A stretch of DNA of 23,903 nucleotides from Gammaproteobacteria bacterium (GTDB taxonomy: Bacteria > Pseudomonadota > Gammaproteobacteria > Pseudomonadales > Halieaceae): NCBI GenBank assembly GCA_018222695.1, contig JAAEZV010000001.1, forward strand, positions 1 through 23,903, in the 5' to 3' direction. The notes beneath the pieces are model-generated. The model saw only the letters and a program-made list of their open reading frames with translations, did no database searches and was not told the DNA's origin. Below, piece after piece: positions 1 to 7,456 of this stretch. The translations under genes were made by a program, and so were the position numbers. Position 1 is the first letter of the stretch; each line of letters begins with the position of its first letter.

Positions 1-623
<623 letters not shown>

Positions 624-643
624 AGTTGGCGGGGGATTGATTG

Positions 644-1072
644 ATGGCAACGACCTTACAGTGTGACATTGTCAGCGCAGAGGCCCAGATTTACTCGGGT
701 GCTGTCGAGCTGCTGGTCGCCACCGGCGTCGAGGGAGAGCTCGGTGTGTGTTTCGGGCACGCGGCGCTGCTGACGCGCTTGATCCCTGGCCCTATCCGGG
801 TTGTAGAGCAGGGTGGAGAAGAGCAGGTCTACTATGCCTCAGGCGGCTTCCTTGAGGTGCAGGGAGACGTCGTCACCGTGCTGGCCGATACGGCGGTGCG
901 GGCCGATGACATCGATGAGGCCGCAGCCGAGACCGCGCGCAAGGACGCGGAGGACGCGCTGGCTAACCAACAGGGCGAGATCGACTACGGTCGGGCCTCA
1001 GCTCAGCTTGCCGAGGCCACCGCACAGCTGGCTGCACTCCGCAAACTCAAAAATCGCGCCGGTCGCGGTTAA
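644..1072 (+). CDS. atpC: F1Fo ATP synthase subunit epsilon
   Basis: This 142-residue protein is the epsilon subunit, part of the central rotor stalk of F1, which also inhibits ATP hydrolysis. Its N-terminal beta-sandwich is recognisable (CDIVSAEAQIYSGAVELLVA, then GELGVCFGHAALLTRLIPGPIR), and an alanine-rich helical hairpin follows from about residue 90 to the end. The length is close to the E. coli protein (139). I chose ATG at 644 over TTG at 641 because it gives the family-typical MATTLQCDIVS start; a G-run at 631-635 is a weak ribosome binding site. It is the last gene of the atp operon, and a 125-base gap separates it from glmU. Confidence 0.96.
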   Translation: MATTLQCDIVSAEAQIYSGAVELLVATGVEGELGVCFGHAALLTRLIPGPIRVVEQGGEEQVYYASGGFLEVQGDVVTVLADTAVRADDIDEAAAETARKDAEDALANQQGEIDYGRASAQLAEATAQLAALRKLKNRAGRG

Positions 1073-1105
1073 GCCCACCAAACCGCCGCAAATAGCTCTT
1101 TTTTT
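1065..1105 (+). terminator. Possible weak terminator of the atp operon
   Basis: A 6-bp inverted repeat (GCGGTT at 1065-1070 with AACCGC at 1081-1086) spans the atpC stop codon. A run of seven T lies at 1099-1105, which is 12 bases past the stem and therefore too far for a textbook intrinsic terminator. An alternative 7-bp pair (CACCAAA at 1076-1082 with TTTGGTG at 1103-1109) overlaps the T-run. A further GTTTGC/GCAAAC pair lies at 1113-1118 and 1139-1144. The area is the natural place for the operon end, but no arrangement is convincing. Confidence 0.3.
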
Positions 1106-1197
1106 GGTGTTTGTTTGCGCATCTTCCCACCTGCGCTTGCAAACTGCCTGCGGTTGTCAATGATGTGCGTTCCCTAGCCGCCTGAGCGGACACCTGC

Positions 1198-2565
1198 ATG
1201 CTGGAAGTGATCATTTTGGCCGCTGGCCAAGGTAGCCGGATGCAATCCTCGCTCCCTAAAGTGCTCCATACCCTCGCGGGTCAGCCGCTGGTGGCGCATG
1301 TGCTGCAAACCGCCCGAGCGCTCCGTGCAGAGCGCATCCACGTGGTCGTGGGTCATGGCGCCGAAGCGGTAGAGGCGACGGTGAGTGCGCCCGATGTGCA
1401 ATGCCACTTGCAGGCTGAACAGCTGGGCACGGGCCATGCGGTGCAACAGGCGATCGGTGCCTGCGACCCCGCCAGCACGGTGCTCGTGCTATTCGGTGAT
1501 GTCCCATTAATTACGAATGAAGCCCTGCAAGATGTCGTCTCCGCAGCCGATGACGGTATCGCCATGCTATCTGCCATGCTCAACAACCCAACGGGCTATG
1601 GTCGGGTTGTGCGCGATGACCACGGTGCCTTTGTCGGCGTGGTCGAGGAAAAAGACGCCACTCCTGAGCAACGATCTGTGCAGGAAATTAACACGGGGGT
1701 GTTGGCGGCCAACGCCGAGCAGCTGAGCGCATGGCTGAATCGAGTGGATAATCGTAATGCCCAATCAGAGTACTATCTGCCCGATGTGCTCGGGCTAGCT
1801 CGGGAGGATGATATGCCGGTAACAGTGGTCTGTTCCGACAACGACTTTGACATCCGGGGTGTGAACACTCCGCAACAGCTGGAGGAGCTTGAGCGTCAGC
1901 ATCAGCTTGCACTGGCTGATCAACTCATGACGGGTGGCGTGCTGGTCAGCGATCGTTCGCGGCTCGATATCCGCGGCCGTCTCGAATGTGGACGCGATGT
2001 TCGTATCGACGTGAACGTGGTAATTGAAGGTAACGTGTCGTTGGGTGACGGCGTATCGATCGGCGCAAATTGCATTGTGCGCGATGCACAGATCCGCGCG
2101 GGCGCCCGCATTTTGCCCTTCACCCATATTGAAGGCGCCGAAGTGCTCTCGGACGCGGTCGTTGGCCCCTATGCGCGCCTTCGTCCCGGCACCGTGATTG
2201 GCGAGCAGGCCAAGGTGGGTAACTTTGTCGAAGTGAAAAATGCGCGGCTCGGTAGGGCCGCGAAGGCCAACCATCTGGCGTATCTAGGTGACGCGGATAT
2301 TGGCAGTCAGAGCAATGTGGGTGCCGGCACCATTACCTGTAACTACGACGGTGCCAACAAGCACCGCACCACACTCGGTGAAGGCGTCTTCGTGGGCTCG
2401 AACAGTACTCTGGTGGCCCCCCTCGTGATTGAGTCCGGTGGTTTTGTCGCCGCAGGGTCTACTGTCACGGATGACGTTAAAGCCAACCAACTGGCGGTGG
2501 CCAGGGGTAGGCAGCGCAATGTTGATGGTTGGCAACGCCCGGAGAAACCAGGGGACAGCGACTGA
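1198..2565 (+). CDS. glmU: Bifunctional GlmU: GlcN-1-P acetyltransferase / GlcNAc-1-P uridyltransferase
   Basis: GlmU is a cytoplasmic bifunctional enzyme that acetylates glucosamine-1-phosphate and then uridylylates it to UDP-GlcNAc, the precursor of peptidoglycan and LPS. At 455 residues it matches the E. coli protein (456). The N-terminal pyrophosphorylase domain (about 1-230) carries the nucleotide signature LAAGQGSRM, then EQLGTGHAV, LFGDVPLI and an NTGV segment. From about residue 250 a left-handed beta-helix of hexapeptide repeats forms the acetyltransferase. It includes the YARLRPGT and KANHLAYLGDADIG segments, the latter holding the histidine expected as catalytic base, and NYDGANKHRT. 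The ATG at 1198 has no clear Shine-Dalgarno. The stop overlaps the glmS start by one base (TGATG), which suggests translational coupling. Confidence 0.97.
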   Translation: MLEVIILAAGQGSRMQSSLPKVLHTLAGQPLVAHVLQTARALRAERIHVVVGHGAEAVEATVSAPDVQCHLQAEQLGTGHAVQQAIGACDPASTVLVLFGDVPLITNEALQDVVSAADDGIAMLSAMLNNPTGYGRVVRDDHGAFVGVVEEKDATPEQRSVQEINTGVLAANAEQLSAWLNRVDNRNAQSEYYLPDVLGLAREDDMPVTVVCSDNDFDIRGVNTPQQLEELERQHQLALADQLMTGGVLVSDRSRLDIRGRLECGRDVRIDVNVVIEGNVSLGDGVSIGANCIVRDAQIRAGARILPFTHIEGAEVLSDAVVGPYARLRPGTVIGEQAKVGNFVEVKNARLGRAAKANHLAYLGDADIGSQSNVGAGTITCNYDGANKHRTTLGEGVFVGSNSTLVAPLVIESGGFVAAGSTVTDDVKANQLAVARGRQRNVDGWQRPEKPGDSD

Positions 2566-4385
2566 TGTGTGGCATCGTGGCCGTCGCTGCGCGGCGGGAC
2601 TGCACAGAGATCCTGCTCGAGGGCCTGCGCAGGCTCGAGTATCGCGGTTACGACTCCGCTGGATTCGCGCTGATCGATCGTGACGGACACCTGTCCAGCC
2701 ATAAGTGCCTGGGCCGCGTCGCAGCGCTGGAAGAGGCTCAGCTTGGGGCACCGATTCAGGGTGGCACAGGGATCGCCCACACACGTTGGGCGACCCATGG
2801 CGAGCCATCTGTCATTAATGCTCACCCGCATATCATTAACGAGCGCATCGCGGTCGTCCACAACGGCATTATCGAAAATCACAGCGCGCTTCGTGAACAA
2901 TTAGCCAGCGAGGGCCGGACTTGTATTTCCGACACTGACACCGAGGTGGTGGCCCACCTTATCGAATTGGCGGTGGCCTCGGGCAAAACCCTGCTTGACG
3001 CCGTACAGCACGTCTTACCGCAGCTCGAGGGTGCCTATGCGCTGGCCATCGTTGACCGCGAGGCACCGGATAACATCGTCGTAGCGAGGCACGGCAGTCC
3101 ACTGGTACTCGGTATTGGCATTGGTGAAAACTTTGCCGGGTCCGATACCCGGGCACTCCGCTCTGTGACAGACACGTTTATCTATCTGGAGGATGGTGAT
3201 CTCGCAGAGCTCAACGCCGACGGCTACCGCATTCTGGATGGCAAGGGGCAGGTCGCTGACAGATCTCCCACCCGGCTGGCACTTCAGGATGAAGACGAGG
3301 GCCTAGGCGATCACCAGCACTTCATGCTGAAAGAGATATTTGAGCAGCCCGCGCGCCTGCGCGATACGGTCAGACAGGGTTCCGTGACAGATGAGGCTTT
3401 CGGGCCCGCGGCGGCACAGGTGTTTCCGCAGGTGGCTGCCGTACAGATTCTCGCCTGTGGCACGAGTTATCACGCTGGGCTGGTTGCCCGACACTGGATT
3501 GAGGCACTGGCAGGGCTGCCGTGCCAGGTGGAGGTCGCTTCGGAGTATCGCTACCGCGACTCGGTGACCCTGCCCAATACGCTGGTGGTGGGTATCTCGC
3601 AATCGGGGGAAACCGCTGACACGTTGGCGGCCCTTGAACACGTAGATTCGGAGCGGGTGCTCGCTCGCCTGGCGATTTGTAACGTGGACCACAGCGCGAT
3701 GGTGCGCGCCAGCGAGCTGGTCTATCTCACACAGGCCGGCATTGAGATCGGGGTGGCATCGACCAAGGCCTTTACCACCCAGCTGGCCGCATTACTGAAT
3801 CTCACCCTGTGTCTTACCCGCCATCACGCCCAAGGGGCGCTATCGGAGAGTGAGGTGGCCGCCTCTCTCGAAGAGATGGCCGACGCTGCCGAGGCGGTGC
3901 TCGACTACGACGCTCGCATCAAGGCGCTGTCTCATCATTTTACGAACAAACACCACGCGCTCTTTTTGGGTCGGGGTATTTATTACCCCATTGCCATGGA
4001 GGGGGCCCTCAAGCTCAAAGAGATTTCCTATATCCATGCGGAGGCTTACCCCGCGGGTGAGTTGAAGCACGGACCTTTGGCGCTGGTCGATGATGATATG
4101 CCGGTGGTCGCCGTGGCACCTGATGACCGACTGATGGAAAAGTTGCGCTCCAATTTGGAAGAAGTGCGGGCGCGGGGCGGACAGCTGTTTGTTTTCGCGA
4201 GCGCCAACGCCGGTTATGAGTCAGCTCCCGATTGCCAGGTGCTCGAAATGCCCGATTGCAGTGCGCTTGCCGGCCCGGTGGTATTCACCATCGCTTTGCA
4301 GTTGCTGTCCTATCATGTGGCCGTCGCGAGGGGCACCGATGTTGATAAGCCTCGTAATTTGGCTAAAAGCGTGACGGTGGAATAA
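2565..4385 (+). CDS. glmS: Glutamine-fructose-6-phosphate aminotransferase (isomerizing)
   Basis: GlmS makes glucosamine-6-phosphate from fructose-6-phosphate and glutamine, the first committed step of amino-sugar synthesis. I set the start at ATG 2565 because it yields MCGIVAV, placing the catalytic cysteine right after the initiator Met; an upstream in-frame ATG at 2529 would bury it. The protein is 606 residues (E. coli 609). The glutaminase domain shows RRLEYRGYDSAG and GIAHTRWATHGEPS. Two SIS domains follow, with SQSGETADTLAAL, EGALKLKEISY and AEAYPAGELKHGPLAL, ending in the conserved NLAKSVTVE tail that carries the active-site lysine. The ATG overlaps the glmU stop by one base, so the two genes form a translation-coupled pair. 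No glmS ribozyme or GlmZ-type leader can sit before it because there is no intergenic space. Confidence 0.97.
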   Translation: MCGIVAVAARRDCTEILLEGLRRLEYRGYDSAGFALIDRDGHLSSHKCLGRVAALEEAQLGAPIQGGTGIAHTRWATHGEPSVINAHPHIINERIAVVHNGIIENHSALREQLASEGRTCISDTDTEVVAHLIELAVASGKTLLDAVQHVLPQLEGAYALAIVDREAPDNIVVARHGSPLVLGIGIGENFAGSDTRALRSVTDTFIYLEDGDLAELNADGYRILDGKGQVADRSPTRLALQDEDEGLGDHQHFMLKEIFEQPARLRDTVRQGSVTDEAFGPAAAQVFPQVAAVQILACGTSYHAGLVARHWIEALAGLPCQVEVASEYRYRDSVTLPNTLVVGISQSGETADTLAALEHVDSERVLARLAICNVDHSAMVRASELVYLTQAGIEIGVASTKAFTTQLAALLNLTLCLTRHHAQGALSESEVAASLEEMADAAEAVLDYDARIKALSHHFTNKHHALFLGRGIYYPIAMEGALKLKEISYIHAEAYPAGELKHGPLALVDDDMPVVAVAPDDRLMEKLRSNLEEVRARGGQLFVFASANAGYESAPDCQVLEMPDCSALAGPVVFTIALQLLSYHVAVARGTDVDKPRNLAKSVTVE

Positions 4386-4400
4386 CGCTATATCTGATTA

Positions 4401-4436
4401 ACTGGATAGGGCGCAGAAGCCCTCTTCTGAACCAGT
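4401..4436 (+). promoter_or_regulatory. Structured leader with two mutually exclusive hairpins between glmS and the 51-aa ORF
   Basis: An outer pair ACTGG (4401-4405) / CCAGT (4432-4436) encloses two competing inner stems. One is AGGGC (4408-4412) with GCCCT (4419-4423). The other is CAGAAG (4414-4419) with CTTCTG (4424-4429) around a 4-base loop. The two inner stems share bases and cannot form together. The element ends 16 bases before the strong Shine-Dalgarno of the small membrane protein. There is no T-run after it, so it is not a standard terminator. The pairings are seen in the sequence; a regulatory role is inference. Confidence 0.4.
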
Positions 4437-4467
4437 CAGTCATGAGCAATCAAGGAGGATTGGATCG

Positions 4468-4623
4468 ATGAAGTTATGGCGTATTTGGGCAAAAGCGCTG
4501 GGGGAAAAAGCCTCATCAGACAGCGATGAGGCCGACCGGATCGCGCTCATCAGGACCCTGATTGTTGGCGTCAATTTCATCACCTGCTTTTTCATCATGG
4601 CGAACACGATCCGTCACTGGTAG
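4468..4623 (+). CDS. Unrecognised 51-residue single-pass membrane protein
   Basis: I do not recognise this short gene. It starts at ATG 4468 behind a strong ribosome binding site, AAGGAGG at 4452-4458 with 9 bases of spacing, the best in this part of the window. The product is 51 residues: a basic amphipathic N-terminus (MKLWRIWAKALGEK), a short acidic linker (SSDSDEAD), and one hydrophobic segment at about residues 25-47 (IALIRTLIVGVNFITCFF is its core), ending in TIRHW. Positive charge lies on both flanks, so topology is unclear. It follows glmS by 82 bases on the same strand and could be read through from it. A 9-codon reading frame (4442-4471) ends inside its start in an ATGA overlap. Coding status rests on the ribosome binding site and protein-like composition. 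Confidence 0.65.
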   Translation: MKLWRIWAKALGEKASSDSDEADRIALIRTLIVGVNFITCFFIMANTIRHW

Positions 4624-4672
4624 CGCCAGAAACAGGTGTTGTGTGCTGAGGTGGGGTCGCCGTTAGCTACGT

Positions 4673-4689
4673 GGCGCCGTTTCGGCGCC
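4673..4689. terminator. GC-rich perfect hairpin between convergent genes
   Basis: GGCGCCG (4673-4679) and CGGCGCC (4683-4689) form a perfect 7-bp stem with a 3-base TTT loop. It lies between the stop of the 51-residue ORF on the plus strand (4623) and the stop of the small exported protein on the minus strand (4715). That is where a bidirectional terminator would be expected. Neither strand carries a T-run after the stem, so it would have to act with Rho or as an RNA 3'-end stabiliser. The rest of 4624-4714 shows nothing else. Confidence 0.4.
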
Positions 4690-4714
4690 GAGTCCGGCAC
4701 AGCTTCCCGGGCAA

Positions 4715-5074
4715 TCAATCGGGGTTGGCGGCCTTATAGGCGCGAATGGCCGTATTGAAATCAGCGGCCACCTGCTCTTCACGCGATACCGCGGCGTTGT
4801 AGTCCGCAGCGGCGAGCGCAAATCGCTCCTCGGCACTTTTGTCTCCCTCTGCCTGGGAGGCTTTCTCTGCTGCCATCAGGTCATCGACGCACTCAAGATA
4901 TTCCGCGTTGGCGGCCTGAAAGGCCTTCACTTCCCCTTGGGCGGCGATCATATCTTCGAGGGTTGCGCTGCCGCCGTCCGGGGTGGGCGGCGCCACCGGC
5001 ACGTCACAAGCTTGAGCGGTGGCATAGGGCAATACGGTGATCGCCAGCAGTAATGAGGCAGTTTGAATTTTCAT
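4715..5074 (-). CDS. Small predicted exported protein, unknown function
   Basis: I do not recognise a named family. I chose the ATG at 5074 because an AAGGA ribosome binding site lies about 9 bases upstream and because the protein then begins with a classical Sec signal peptide: MKIQTA, hydrophobic SLLLAITVLPYATA, and an AQA cleavage motif at residues 20-22. The frame is open back to 5263, but that would put 63 unlikely residues before the signal. The mature part (about 97 residues) starts CDVPVAPPTPDGG and then is almost wholly alpha-helical, rich in Ala, Glu, Asp and Lys, and probably coiled-coil. Two cysteines (C23 and C62) could form a disulfide in the periplasm. A cysteine directly follows the cleavage site, but AQAC is a poor lipobox. 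It is divergent from uvrD, 216 bases away. Confidence 0.75.
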   Translation of the reverse strand: MKIQTASLLLAITVLPYATAQACDVPVAPPTPDGGSATLEDMIAAQGEVKAFQAANAEYLECVDDLMAAEKASQAEGDKSAEERFALAAADYNAAVSREEQVAADFNTAIRAYKAANPD

Positions 5075-5230
5075 TATGGTGTTCCTTTTCAGATAAAGCG
5101 TTTGTCGGGGCGCCATCAGGTCGTGTACCCGCGCATAGGTGTAAGGCGGTCGCGACCGGCAAGTTGCCGCAAAAGACCTACTCGATACCTTTCCGTTATA
5201 CCAACGAAAACGATGTGAAGGAACCGCCAT

Positions 5231-5250
5231 CCGCACTGTGGCAGTGGCGG
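5231..5250. repeat. Inverted repeat in the uvrD / small exported protein divergent region
   Basis: CCGCACTG (5231-5238) pairs with CAGTGGCGG (5242-5250) across a TGG loop, with one bulged G, giving eight base pairs. It sits about 40 bases before the uvrD start, within the 216-base region shared by two divergent genes. It could be an operator or a leader hairpin for uvrD. I saw no LexA-type CTGT-N8-ACAG site in this region, although uvrD is SOS-controlled in E. coli. No good -35/-10 pair is evident either. Confidence 0.3.
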
Positions 5251-5290
5251 TCGTTTCAGCCATTTCACACCATTCCGGTACACTGCACGC

Positions 5291-7447
5291 ATGGATGTAT
5301 CGGATATTTTAAACCCGTTAAATACGGCTCAACGAGAGGCCGTGACCGCCTCTTCCGGCAATTTGTTGGTGCTGGCAGGTGCGGGGTCGGGCAAAACGCG
5401 TGTCCTGGTGCACCGTATCGCCTGGTTGATTCGGGCGGAGGGGTTCTCTGCCCATTCCGTACTGTCCGTCACCTTTACTAACAAGGCTGCGCGAGAGATG
5501 CGGGGCCGCATAGAGGATATGTTGCAGATGCCCACCCACGGTCTGTGGGTGGGGACCTTCCACGGCCTCGCGCATCGACTCCTGAAAGCGCATTGGCGCG
5601 AGGCAGGACTGCCGCAGCAGTTCCAGATTCTCGATAGCGATGATCAACTGCGGGTCGTCAAACGCATTTGCCGAGAACTCGACCTCGATGAGGCGCGCTG
5701 GCCGCCCAAGCAGGCGCAGTGGTTCATCAACGGGCAAAAAGACGAAGGACTGCGCGCGCGGCATGTAGAGGCCCCGGAGGGGGATCTCTATGCCAAGACG
5801 ATGGTGCGTATTTATGCGGCCTACGAGGAAACCTGCGAGCGCGGAGGGCTGGTCGATTTTGCAGAGTTGTTATTGCGCGCCCATGAATTGTGGCTGAAGT
5901 CGCCGGAGACCCTGCAGCACTACCAGCAACGATTCAAAACCATTCTGGTGGACGAGTTTCAGGATACCAACACCATTCAATACGCCTGGCTCAGAGTGCT
6001 GGCAGGGCAGACGATCCCGGTTGTCGCGGTCGGTGACGACGATCAATCGATCTACGGCTGGAGAGGCGCAAGAGTCGAGAATATCCAGCGCTTTGCTGAG
6101 GACTTTGCCGGCACCGAGACCATCCGGCTGGAGCAGAACTACCGCTCTACGGCGACGATTCTTGAGGCAGCTAACGGATTGATTGCGCGCAATGCAGGGC
6201 GCCTTGGCAAAAATCTCTGGACAGAGGGTGAGCGGGGAGAACCCATTACCCTCTACGCCGGCTTCAACGAGCAAGATGAGGCGCGCTACATCGTCGAGCA
6301 GGCCGAAACCTGGTTCAGCGACGGCAACCCTCGACGGTCAATTGCCATTTTGTATCGTTCGAACGCGCAGTCACGGGTGCTGGAAGAGGCGTTATTGCGA
6401 GAGGGTATTCCCTACCGAATTTATGGCGGACAGCGCTTTTATGAGCGCCTTGAGATCCGCAACGCACTTGCCTATTTGCGATTGGCCCAAACGCGAGACG
6501 ACGACCCTGCACTGGAACGAGTCCTGAATACTCCGCCCCGGGGCATTGGGAGCAAGACGGTCGAGAAAATTCGAGAGGTCGCACGCGCTGAGCAGATCCC
6601 GATGTGGCGGGCAATTCATCGCACCCGCGAGCAGAGCCTTTTGCCCGCCAGAGCGCTAACGGCGCTCGGTAATTTTCAGACGCTCATCGACGATCTGGAT
6701 CGTTCCTCAGAGACGCTCCCGCTTGATGAGCTGACCGAGCATGTGATTGAAGTCAGTGGCCTCCTCGACTATCACCGCTCGGAAAAGGGCGAGCGCGGTC
6801 AGGCCCGAGTCGAAAACCTCCAGGAATTGGTGACGGCCACACGCCTGTTTGAGCCCGAGGATGAGGAGATCTCACCACTGCAGGCGTTTCTCGACAGCGC
6901 GGCGCTCGACGCAGGAGAAGGCCAGGCCGACCCCTACGAGGACAGCATCCAAATGATGACGCTGCACTCCGCCAAGGGGCTCGAGTTCCCATTGGTGTTC
7001 ATTGCCGGCATGGAAGAGAATTTGTTTCCCCACCAGATGTCGTTGGAAGAGCCCGGCCGTCTGGAGGAAGAGCGACGGCTGGCGTATGTCGGTATCACCC
7101 GGGCCATGAAAAAACTGGCGATCACCTACGCTGAAAACCGACGCCTCCACGGTGGTGATATGTACAACACACCCTCGCGATTCATTCGCGAGATCCCGGC
7201 AGAGTTGATTGAAGAGGTGCGCCTCAATGGCGCTGTCTCCCGCCCCGTGGGCTCACTGGCTCATGCTTCATTGTCCGAGCCGCCGCCTGCCGGCATCGAT
7301 CTGGGCAGACGCGTGCTGCATCAGGTTTTTGGTGAAGGGGTTGTGACTCAGTTCGAGGGCCAGGGCAGTAATGCCCGGGTAGAGGTCAGCTTCAGTGAAG
7401 GCAGTAAGTGGCTTGTGCTTCAATACGCCAACCTGACGATACTGTAA
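5291..7447 (+). CDS. uvrD: DNA helicase II UvrD (superfamily 1A)
   Basis: UvrD is a 3'-5' DNA helicase that removes UvrC-incised oligonucleotides in excision repair and unwinds DNA in mismatch repair. At 718 residues it matches E. coli UvrD (720). The N-terminus MDVSDILNPLNTAQREAV is diagnostic and separates it from Rep and PcrA. Walker A is GAGSGKT at residues 30-36. Next come VTFTNKAAREM (motif Ia), LVDEFQDTN (Walker B), VGDDDQSIYGWRGA (motif III), QNYRST (IV), TLHSAKGLEF (V) and EERRLAYVGITRA (VI). The C-terminal Tudor-like RNAP-binding tail is present (VLHQVFGEGVVTQFEG ... KWLVLQYANLTIL). The ATG at 5291 has no visible Shine-Dalgarno. A TRAP substrate-binding gene follows after only 9 bases, probably co-transcribed. 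Confidence 0.95.
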   Translation: MDVSDILNPLNTAQREAVTASSGNLLVLAGAGSGKTRVLVHRIAWLIRAEGFSAHSVLSVTFTNKAAREMRGRIEDMLQMPTHGLWVGTFHGLAHRLLKAHWREAGLPQQFQILDSDDQLRVVKRICRELDLDEARWPPKQAQWFINGQKDEGLRARHVEAPEGDLYAKTMVRIYAAYEETCERGGLVDFAELLLRAHELWLKSPETLQHYQQRFKTILVDEFQDTNTIQYAWLRVLAGQTIPVVAVGDDDQSIYGWRGARVENIQRFAEDFAGTETIRLEQNYRSTATILEAANGLIARNAGRLGKNLWTEGERGEPITLYAGFNEQDEARYIVEQAETWFSDGNPRRSIAILYRSNAQSRVLEEALLREGIPYRIYGGQRFYERLEIRNALAYLRLAQTRDDDPALERVLNTPPRGIGSKTVEKIREVARAEQIPMWRAIHRTREQSLLPARALTALGNFQTLIDDLDRSSETLPLDELTEHVIEVSGLLDYHRSEKGERGQARVENLQELVTATRLFEPEDEEISPLQAFLDSAALDAGEGQADPYEDSIQMMTLHSAKGLEFPLVFIAGMEENLFPHQMSLEEPGRLEEERRLAYVGITRAMKKLAITYAENRRLHGGDMYNTPSRFIREIPAELIEEVRLNGAVSRPVGSLAHASLSEPPPAGIDLGRRVLHQVFGEGVVTQFEGQGSNARVEVSFSEGSKWLVLQYANLTIL

Positions 7448-7456
7448 GGACTGGGC

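Noticed and set aside
1795..2274. 159-codon minus-strand frame inside glmU
   Set aside because: It is a shadow of the glmU hexapeptide region; no ribosome binding site or family resemblance.
2526..2564. glmS start at ATG 2529
   Set aside because: It would place 12 residues before MCGIVAV and block the N-terminal catalytic cysteine, which must be exposed.
2343..2900. 185-codon minus-strand frame across glmU/glmS
   Set aside because: It overlaps conserved catalytic regions of glmU and glmS on the other strand; no independent support.
5075..5263. Long N-terminal extension of the small exported protein (start at 5263)
   Set aside because: The extension is rich in Arg/Ser/Tyr, precedes a classical signal peptide, and the internal ATG at 5074 has a good ribosome binding site.
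5075..5290. LexA operator upstream of uvrD
   Set aside because: CTGT occurs once (in CACTGTGG) but no ACAG half-site lies at the right distance.
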